Shown: positions 58,041 to 64,000 of the stretch, piece by piece
Layout: the number at the start of each line of letters is the position of its first letter
How positions within the stretch are numbered: the stretch's first letter is position 1
Source: Sinorhizobium fredii USDA 205
GTDB lineage: Bacteria > Pseudomonadota > Alphaproteobacteria > Rhizobiales > Rhizobiaceae
Length of the DNA stretch: 64,000 bases
Assembly: GCF_001461695.1 (NCBI RefSeq)
Contig: NZ_AUTC01000138.1
Location: 1-64,000, forward strand
Reading direction: 5' to 3'
Translations under genes and position numbers: made by a program
Notes under the pieces: generated by a model
The model's database searches: none
What the model was told of the DNA's origin: nothing
The model's input: only the letters and a program-made list of their open reading frames with translations

Positions 58041-58877
58041 TCAGACTGCGGAAATTCCGTAAAAACGGGCTGCAGTCCCCAGGAAAATCGCCTGCCGCTC
58101 GGCTTCCGTGCAGTTCGCGGTCAACGCCCGTGCGGCGGCGAACCACTCAGCGTAGCCGGCGTCGAGCAGCACAACCGGCCAATCGCTGCCGAACATGACG
58201 CGTTCGGCACCGAACACCTCGATCAGATGAGCGGCATAGGGCCGCAATCGCTCGACCGACCAGCCTCCGCCCGCCTCCGTCACAAGCCCCGACAGCTTAA
58301 CGTGAACATTGGGGCGGCGGGCAAGCGCCGCCATATCCGTCGCCCAAGGCTCAAGCCGGCCTTCGGCAATGAAGGGCTTCGCACCGTGATCGACGACGAT
58401 CGCAAGGTCCGGCAGGCGATCGGCGAGCGCGGCGATCACCGGCAGGTGGCGCGGCTGGATGAGTGCGTCGAAACGGAGATCTATCTGCGGCAGCAATTCC
58501 AGCGTGGCAATCGCTTCCGGTTGCAGGATCCAGGCGGTTTCGTCGATGCCTTGCAGCATCGGCCGTATGCCCTTGAACTTCGGATGCGTTTTCAGTCGCC
58601 GAAGCTCCGAACCGGCGTCGGCGGCCAGGATATCGACCCAGCCGACCACGGCGGCAACCGTCTCCTCCCGTGCGGCGATCTCGAGCAGGAACTCGGTCTC
58701 GGCGACATTCGGTGCCGCCTGGACGAGGACGGTGCGGCCGATGCCTGCAGCGGTGAGATGCGGCTTGAGGTCGTCAGGTCCGAAGTCGCGGAAGATTGGC
58801 GCGAGATCCGGACCGGGCCAGTCGTTGTGGCCAAGGCCGAGCGTCCAGTAATGCTGATGAGAATCGATGAAGCTCAT
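58041..58877 (-). CDS. Amidohydrolase family protein, probable sugar lactonase
   Basis: A 278-residue TIM-barrel hydrolase of the amidohydrolase-2 group. The metal site begins at FIDSHQHYW near residue 4, and further ligands are His in VVDHGAK and Asp in MFGSDWPV near residue 235. Members of this branch include L-fucono-1,5-lactonase and L-rhamnono-lactonase. The neighbouring sugar importer and dehydrogenases support a lactonase. Its ATG overlaps the dehydrogenase stop. Confidence 0.85.
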   Translation of the reverse strand: MSFIDSHQHYWTLGLGHNDWPGPDLAPIFRDFGPDDLKPHLTAAGIGRTVLVQAAPNVAETEFLLEIAAREETVAAVVGWVDILAADAGSELRRLKTHPKFKGIRPMLQGIDETAWILQPEAIATLELLPQIDLRFDALIQPRHLPVIAALADRLPDLAIVVDHGAKPFIAEGRLEPWATDMAALARRPNVHVKLSGLVTEAGGGWSVERLRPYAAHLIEVFGAERVMFGSDWPVVLLDAGYAEWFAAARALTANCTEAERQAIFLGTAARFYGISAV

Positions 58878-59896
58878 GCGGCGCCGACCGTGATGATTGC
58901 CTTCACAAGCCCCGCCTTGTCTTGCGCCCAACGCGGCAGGTCGTGCACGGCCTGGTCGAGGGTCGTCCGGTGGGTGACAAGCCTCTCCACCGGCACGAGG
59001 CCCTTGCCGATCGAGGCGATGACGTGATCAAAATCCTCCCGCGTCGCGTTGCGGCTCGCGACCAGCGTCATCTCGCGCTTGTGGAACTCCGGATCGGAGA
59101 AGCGGATGTCGTTCTTCACCACGCTGACGAACACCAGCGTCCCGCCATGGGCAACATGGGCAAAGGACCGGTCCATCGACGCGGCGTTGCCGGTGGCGTC
59201 GAAGACGACGTCGAAACCGTCACCATCCGTCGCTTGGGCAATGGCCTTTTCCAGTCCTTCACCGGCCAGGAGGCCGCCGGAAAAGCCGAGCTCGTCCGCG
59301 GCGAAGGCCAATCGCTCAGCGCTGGTATCCAGAAGCGTCACGTCGTGTCCGGCGATCCGGGAGAAGACCGCCGTTCCGAGACCGATCGGGCCGGCGCCGA
59401 TCACCAGAGACCGGGCACCGGGCGCCACCCCGGAGCGCCTGACCGCATGGGCGCCGATCGCCAGGAACTCCACCGTCGCGGCGGCTTCGGGAGAAAGACC
59501 GGTCGCCGGGTAGAGGTTCTGCTCCGGCATGAGGATTTCTTCGCAGAAGGCGCCATCGGTGTGAACGCCAAGAACCCGGATCGCCGTGCAGCAATTCGGC
59601 TTGCCCCTCCGGCAGGCGATGCAGCTCCCGCAGGAGATATAGGGATTGACGACCACCAGCGTTCCCGAAGCAAACCGAGACCCCGGCCCGGTGTCGACCA
59701 CGGTGGCGGAAATCTCGTGGCCCATGACGCGCGGATATTCGAGGAAGGGATGCTTGCCTTCGAAGATGTGATAGTCCGTGCCGCAGATGCCGACGCGGCG
59801 AACGGCGAGGCGAACCCACCCCTCGGCCGGCGCCGGCGGCCTGGGACGTTCAGTGATTTCCAGGCGACCGGGTTCTGAGCAGACGACAGCTTTCAT
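58874..59896 (-). CDS. Zinc-binding alcohol dehydrogenase family protein
   Basis: A 340-residue medium-chain dehydrogenase. The catalytic zinc ligands are Cys in GICGTDYH and the pair in MGHE; the structural zinc Cys cluster is CGSCIACRRGKPNC near residue 90. The NAD site is VIGAGPIGLGTAV near residue 165. It resembles the sugar-acid dehydrogenase branch (L-galactonate or L-threonine dehydrogenase-like). It lies 59 bases after the permease gene. Confidence 0.86.
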   Translation of the reverse strand: MKAVVCSEPGRLEITERPRPPAPAEGWVRLAVRRVGICGTDYHIFEGKHPFLEYPRVMGHEISATVVDTGPGSRFASGTLVVVNPYISCGSCIACRRGKPNCCTAIRVLGVHTDGAFCEEILMPEQNLYPATGLSPEAAATVEFLAIGAHAVRRSGVAPGARSLVIGAGPIGLGTAVFSRIAGHDVTLLDTSAERLAFAADELGFSGGLLAGEGLEKAIAQATDGDGFDVVFDATGNAASMDRSFAHVAHGGTLVFVSVVKNDIRFSDPEFHKREMTLVASRNATREDFDHVIASIGKGLVPVERLVTHRTTLDQAVHDLPRWAQDKAGLVKAIITVGAA

Positions 59897-59955
59897 GGGG
59901 CCTTCCTAGCCTAAGGTTCCGAAGCGCGACGCGGCCGGCTTTGGCCAAGCGCCGT

Positions 59956-60933
59956 TCAACGCGACCCCCGGCGCCGCAGCTGATCGAAATAGACGATCAC
60001 GATGATCAGCAGACCAGTGATGATGCGTTGCCAGAAGGAATTGACGTTCAAGAGGTTGGCGCCGTTGTTGATGGTCGCCAGGATGAAGGCGCCGAGCAGT
60101 GGCCCGTGCACCGAGCCGACGGCGCCAAACAGGCTGGTGCCGCCGATGACCGACGAGGCGATCGCCTGCAGTTCCCAGCCCTCCGCCTGCGTGGCGTTGC
60201 CGATGCCGATCCGCGAAGCAAGCAGCAGGCCGACAAAGGCTGCGCAGGTCGAAGACAGTATATAGGCGAGGTAGATCGTCCGGTTGACGTTGACGCCGGA
60301 AAGCCGGGCCGCCTCGCTGTTCGAGCCGACGGCGAAGAGATAGCGGCCGAAGCGGCTCAGATGCAGGAAGACGTAAGCCGGGATCGCGACGACGATCACC
60401 ATCCAGAAGAGGCTCGGAATGCCGAGGAAGTCGGCGCGCGAGAAACTCGTGAAGGCCTCGTTGGTAATCGAAATCGTCGAGCCGTTGGTGATCAAGAGGC
60501 CGATACCGCGCAGCGACGTCAGTGTCGCAAGCGTGATGATGAAGGGCGGCAGGCCCATGCGGACGATGCCGAAGGCGTGAAAGGCGCCGATCAGCACACC
60601 GATCGCAAGCGTCGCGACGAGCGCCAGCCAGAGCGGCACGCCGGCGGCCAGCAGCCAGGCGACGATGACGCTGGTGAAGCCGACGACCGCGCCGACCGAG
60701 AGATCGATGCCGGCAGTGATGATGACGAAGGTCTGACCGACCGCGAGGATGGCAGTCATCGCCCCCTGGCGTAAGACGTTGCTGATATTGTTCGGCGTCC
60801 AGAAGGCGCTCGTCGCTAGGCCAAGGAGCAGCCAGAGGACGACCAGCAGCCCGAGGAGCGTAAGCCCGAACAGGATGCTGACCCCTCGCTTCGGCGTCGG
60901 CCCTGCGCCGCTTTCTACCGTTTCCACACTCAT
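59956..60933 (-). CDS. Sugar ABC transporter permease, RbsC type
   Basis: A 325-residue inner-membrane permease with about eight to ten hydrophobic segments. The RbsC-family motif GQTFVIITAGIDLSVGA lies near residue 65, and the ATPase-contact loop RFGRYLFAVGSNSEAARLSG near residue 195. Confidence 0.92.
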   Translation of the reverse strand: MSVETVESGAGPTPKRGVSILFGLTLLGLLVVLWLLLGLATSAFWTPNNISNVLRQGAMTAILAVGQTFVIITAGIDLSVGAVVGFTSVIVAWLLAAGVPLWLALVATLAIGVLIGAFHAFGIVRMGLPPFIITLATLTSLRGIGLLITNGSTISITNEAFTSFSRADFLGIPSLFWMVIVVAIPAYVFLHLSRFGRYLFAVGSNSEAARLSGVNVNRTIYLAYILSSTCAAFVGLLLASRIGIGNATQAEGWELQAIASSVIGGTSLFGAVGSVHGPLLGAFILATINNGANLLNVNSFWQRIITGLLIIVIVYFDQLRRRGSR

Positions 60934-60970
60934 TCCGTCCTCCCTGCAGTCCTTCTAGTTCTTGAAACGC

Positions 60971-62512
60971 TCAGGCATTGATGGCCTGCGCCAGGACATC
61001 CTCGTGGCTGGCGGCGCGGTAGTCGTGGCTTGCCACCAGCCGCCCCTGCCGGAACACGTGCAGGCGATCCGCAAGCTCGTAGACTTCCGGCAGATAAGAG
61101 GAGATCAGGATGATCCCTGCCCCCTTTTCGAGCAGCCGCGCGAAGAGCCGGTAGATTTCCGCCTTGGTACCGACGTCGACGCCGACGGTCGGCTCGTCGA
61201 AGATAAAGAGTTTCGCGCCGTGGCTCAGCCATTTGCCGATGACGATTTTCTGCTGGTTGCCGCCGGACATGGCGGAGGCGAGCACGCGCCGCGACGGCGT
61301 CTTGATCTGCAGATCGCGGATCTGCCGATCGGCGTTGGCGGCCTCATCGGCGCGGCTGATTGTCAGTCCGCGCGTCAATCGCCGAAAGACCGGCAGGTTG
61401 ATGTTGAGGCCGATCGGCAGGTTGAGGCAGAGGCCCTGGTCGCGGCGGCTTTCCGGCGCGAGCGCGATGCCGAGTTGCATCGCCTGGCGCTCGTTGTCGA
61501 TTTCGACCTTGCGGCCCTGCCAAAAGACCTCTCCGGCGGTGAGCCGATGACGGCCGTAGAGGCCGAGCGCGAATTCGCTGCGCCCCGCGCCGATCAGCCC
61601 ATAGAGCCCGACGATCTCGCCGGCCCTGACGGAGAGCGATATGTCGGCGAAGCCCGGCCCGGAAAGCCCGCGCGCCTCGACGATCGTTTCGCCCAGGGCA
61701 AACTGCTCCTTGTGGTAGATCTGCTCGATGGTGCGGTTGATCATCAGGGCGATCAGCTCCGCCTCGTTCGTCTCGCCGATATGGCGGGTACCCACATGCG
61801 TGCCATCGCGCAGCACCGAGACGCGGTCGGCAAGCTCGAAGACCTCTTCGAGGCGATGGCTGATATAGACGATGGTGACGCCGTCGCCCTGCAGCCGGCG
61901 AATGAGGCGGAAAAGCTGGGCGGATTCCTGCCGCGTCAGATAGGCGGTCGGCTCGTCGAAGATCAGGAAGCGCGTGCCGCGCATCGCGGCGCGTGCGGTC
62001 GCGACCAGCTGCTGCTGGCCGATCGTCAGGCTGCCGAGGGTCGCGTCGGCCGGCAGGTTGAAGCCGAGGTCGTCGAGCACACCCTGGGCCGCATTCGTCA
62101 TCGCCCTCTTACGCATGACACCGCGGCGGTTCATCTCGTCGCCGAGGAACATATTGGCCGCGACGCTCAGATGCGGGCAGAGCACCACCTCCTGATGAAC
62201 GGCATTGATGCCACGGGCAATCGCCTCGTTGGGGCTTGCAAGCAGGACCGGCTCGCCTTGCCAGAACACCTCGCCGGCGGTCCGCGGTATGACGCCGGTC
62301 AGCAGCTTGATCAGCGTCGACTTGCCTGCACCGTTTTCGCCGACGATCGCGTGGATCTCGCCGGAAAGGAAGGTGATGGTGGCGGGCTTCAGCGCCTGGA
62401 CGGCACCATAATTCTTCTGCAGGCCACGCAGCTCCAGGATCGGCTTGCCTTTCGCAACGGCCGCCTCGAGTTCGCCTTCATGCCGTTGGCTGACCTCTTG
62501 AAGCCCTGTCAT
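60971..62512 (-). CDS. Sugar ABC transporter ATP-binding protein, RbsA type
   Basis: A 513-residue double ATPase of the ribose/galactose importer class. The first domain has GENGAGKSTLIK (near residue 55) and signature LTIGQQQLVATARA; the second has a degenerate Walker A (GLIGAGRSEFALGL near residue 300) and MSGGNQQKIVIGKWL. ATG 62512 is favoured over a longer frame to 62602. It follows the binding-protein gene by 105 bases. Confidence 0.93.
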   Translation of the reverse strand: MTGLQEVSQRHEGELEAAVAKGKPILELRGLQKNYGAVQALKPATITFLSGEIHAIVGENGAGKSTLIKLLTGVIPRTAGEVFWQGEPVLLASPNEAIARGINAVHQEVVLCPHLSVAANMFLGDEMNRRGVMRKRAMTNAAQGVLDDLGFNLPADATLGSLTIGQQQLVATARAAMRGTRFLIFDEPTAYLTRQESAQLFRLIRRLQGDGVTIVYISHRLEEVFELADRVSVLRDGTHVGTRHIGETNEAELIALMINRTIEQIYHKEQFALGETIVEARGLSGPGFADISLSVRAGEIVGLYGLIGAGRSEFALGLYGRHRLTAGEVFWQGRKVEIDNERQAMQLGIALAPESRRDQGLCLNLPIGLNINLPVFRRLTRGLTISRADEAANADRQIRDLQIKTPSRRVLASAMSGGNQQKIVIGKWLSHGAKLFIFDEPTVGVDVGTKAEIYRLFARLLEKGAGIILISSYLPEVYELADRLHVFRQGRLVASHDYRAASHEDVLAQAINA

Positions 62513-62617
62513 AACACCCTCCTCACTTTCGGTTTGCGACGGCCAACTCCTCTTCCGGCCGTCGCACCAAAGACGAATCGTGGCGCAGGACACCCACGCC
62601 ACGACTTGAGCGTCAGG

Positions 62618-63607
62618 TCAGTTGACCTTCGGATTCAGCAGCGCGTCGATCTTCGGCTCGACCATGTTGGCCTTGGTCACCAGGTTCGCGCCGGTATCGA
62701 CATTGGCCTCGACCTTCTCGCCCTTCGAAACCGCGAGCGCCGTCTTCACGCCATCATAACCCATGCGATAGGGATCCTGCACGACCAGCCCGGCGAGTAC
62801 GCCTTCCTTGAGGAAGCCGACGGTCTTTTCGTCGCTGTCGAAGCCGATGACCTTGATCTTGTCGCCCAGCTTGTTCTCGGCAATCGCCTGGCCGGCTCCC
62901 TGCGCCATGATCAGGTTGGAGGCGAAGACGCCGACGAGGTTCGGGTTGGCGGTGATCAGGTCGGTCATGATGTTGAGGCCGGTCGTCGCCTGGCCGTCGG
63001 CATATTTGTCGGCGACCACCTTGAGGCCCGGATACTTGGTCTTGACCTGATCGAGGAAGCCTTCACGGCGCTGGTCGAGCGAACCGACGCCCGGAAGGCT
63101 GGTAATGATGGCGACTTCGCCCTCTTCCTTGCCGGTCGCTTCCTTGATCGCCGCGGCAAGACCGTCGGCGGCGATGCGGCCACCCTGGACGTTGTCGGTC
63201 GTCAGGAACGACGAGAAAGCCTTCGAATCGGCGCCCGAATCGATGCCGATGATCGGAACCGCCTTGGCGGCCTCGTCGATCGGCTTGCCAAGCGCCTTGA
63301 ATTCGGTCGGGGCGATGACGACCGCGGCCGGCGCACCGGCGACGGCGTTCTCGAGGATGCTGATCTGGCCGTTGATGTCGGATTCGGACTGCGCGCCGAG
63401 TTCCGGCACGTTGACGCCGAGGTCCTTGCCGGCGGCACGCGCGCCCGCCAGGACGATCTGCCAATAGAAGGACGTGGTGTCCTTGACGATGATCGGCACG
63501 GTGACGTCCTGCGCGAAGGACGACACCGGCACCAGGGCGGCGACAAAGGCTGCGCCGGCAAGCGCATTGAAAGCCCGGCGGGAAAGAATGCGTCTGGCAA
63601 TACTCAT
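62618..63607 (-). CDS. Sugar ABC transporter substrate-binding protein, RbsB type
   Basis: A 329-residue periplasmic binding protein. The signal peptide (RRAFNALAGAAFVAALVPVSSFA) ends near residue 32. The mature part is a type I sugar binder with GIDSGADSKAFSSFLTTDN near residue 145 and ASNLIMAQGAGQAI near residue 230. It is the first gene of the importer, 209 bases from the upstream reductase gene. In S. meliloti I recall the orthologous locus being induced by fucose, but that is memory, not sequence. Confidence 0.92.
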   Translation of the reverse strand: MSIARRILSRRAFNALAGAAFVAALVPVSSFAQDVTVPIIVKDTTSFYWQIVLAGARAAGKDLGVNVPELGAQSESDINGQISILENAVAGAPAAVVIAPTEFKALGKPIDEAAKAVPIIGIDSGADSKAFSSFLTTDNVQGGRIAADGLAAAIKEATGKEEGEVAIITSLPGVGSLDQRREGFLDQVKTKYPGLKVVADKYADGQATTGLNIMTDLITANPNLVGVFASNLIMAQGAGQAIAENKLGDKIKVIGFDSDEKTVGFLKEGVLAGLVVQDPYRMGYDGVKTALAVSKGEKVEANVDTGANLVTKANMVEPKIDALLNPKVN

Positions 63608-63816
63608 CAGGTTTCTCCTCTCAATTCACACCTTGTTCCGTTATCGAGATCGATCCGCCAGGTGCTTGCGTATCGTCTTTTATCCATAAAAAACATTTTG
63701 GCACGCTAATTCAGACAAGTTGAATTGGCAAGCCCACTGTTGATTGATTCTCTTCATTGCGTTCCTCCCAAGACGCAAGAAGGATCACCCGCCCCTTCCG
63801 GCAGCGGGCATGATGA

Positions 63817-64000
63817 TCAGACCCTCACGGCCTCCGCCCCGAGCTCGGGCGCAACGAGCGTGTAAGGCTCGAAGGCGGCGAAATCTTCCGCCGTTATCTT
63901 CTTCTGGGTCAGTTCCATGTTCCGCTCGAGACTCGATGGCTTGGCGGTGCCGAGCAGGACCGAAGCGACCTGAGGATTGGTGAGCGGGAACTGAAGGGCG
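63817..64000 (-). CDS. Aldo/keto reductase, C-terminal part (cut by window edge)
   Basis: Only the last 60 codons are present; the gene continues beyond 64000. The visible end reads FPLTNPQVASVLLGTAKPSS, the NADPH-phosphate loop region of aldo/keto reductases, and ends LGAEAVRV. D-threo-aldose 1-dehydrogenase (L-fucose dehydrogenase) belongs to this family and would fit the downstream lactonase and importer. Confidence 0.8.
   Translation of the reverse strand, partial: ALQFPLTNPQVASVLLGTAKPSSLERNMELTQKKITAEDFAAFEPYTLVAPELGAEAVRV

Noticed and set aside
60962..63709. Open frame of 915 codons on the plus strand opposite the sugar importer
   Set aside because: It is the antisense shadow of the ATPase and binding-protein genes, which have full family motifs; high GC keeps the opposite frame open.

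Overview
This window is a GC-rich chromosomal segment from an alphaproteobacterium of the Rhizobiaceae, most likely the Sinorhizobium/Ensifer group. The evidence is the conserved order pckA - chvI - chvG - hprK - EIIA(Man) - HPr - ahcY - divL, the ActS/ActR redox pair, the hisBHAFE-coaA and trpFBA-accD-folC blocks, and several families of rhizobial intergenic palindromes. No phage, plasmid, CRISPR, rRNA or tRNA gene was seen. Nearly everything is core chromosome. The one clear mobile element is a decayed IS4-type insertion sequence at 11020-12351.

Layout. 274-7383 (+): an ornithine-cyclodeaminase-family gene, a three-gene YnjBCD-type ABC importer and the helicase hrpB. 7410-7513: a 104-bp RIME1-like repeat. 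7555-9514 (+): redox two-component pair actS/actR. 9515-10908: mmcB (-) and an L,D-transpeptidase lipoprotein (+). 11020-12351: the IS4-type element. 12491-19727 (-): malate synthase G, a hydantoinase/oxoprolinase-family protein, a cytochrome P450 and a DUF1402 secreted protein. 19913-22291 (-): hslV, a GNAT acetyltransferase gene and hslU in overlapping order. 22586-27219 (+): hisB, DUF2628, hisH, hisA, hisF, hisE, coaA. 27431-30984 (-): alkB, a BON/LysM protein, arfB and pckA, with a second RIME1-like copy between arfB and pckA. 31320-35443 (+): chvI, chvG (reading frame broken), hprK, manX-type EIIA and HPr. 35626-35647: a perfect-armed operator candidate before ahcY (35775-37175). 37469-49351 (+): divL, a tsaE-amgK fusion, murU, addB, addA, trxA. 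49577-54836 (-): folC, accD, trpA, trpB, trpF. 55102-57814 (-): a YgjP-type metallopeptidase, DUF2852 and a PHB depolymerase. 58041-64000 (-): a sugar ABC importer with a dehydrogenase, a lactonase-type amidohydrolase and the end of an aldo/keto reductase. This last block resembles a route that oxidises a deoxy-sugar such as L-fucose.

How the genes work together. ChvG/ChvI, the short HprK, EIIA and HPr form the alphaproteobacterial regulatory phosphotransfer locus next to pckA, the entry enzyme of gluconeogenesis; glcB supplies glyoxylate-cycle malate. DivL belongs to the CtrA cell-cycle network. TsaE-AmgK with MurU joins tRNA t6A biosynthesis to recycling of cell-wall MurNAc. AddAB repairs double-strand breaks.

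The strongest anomalies are a one-base loss that splits chvG, which is essential in S. meliloti; two similar losses in the transposase; a Tyr replacing His in the DivL H-box; and two MITE-like elements with long inverted arms. I did not find a convincing previously undescribed multi-gene system.
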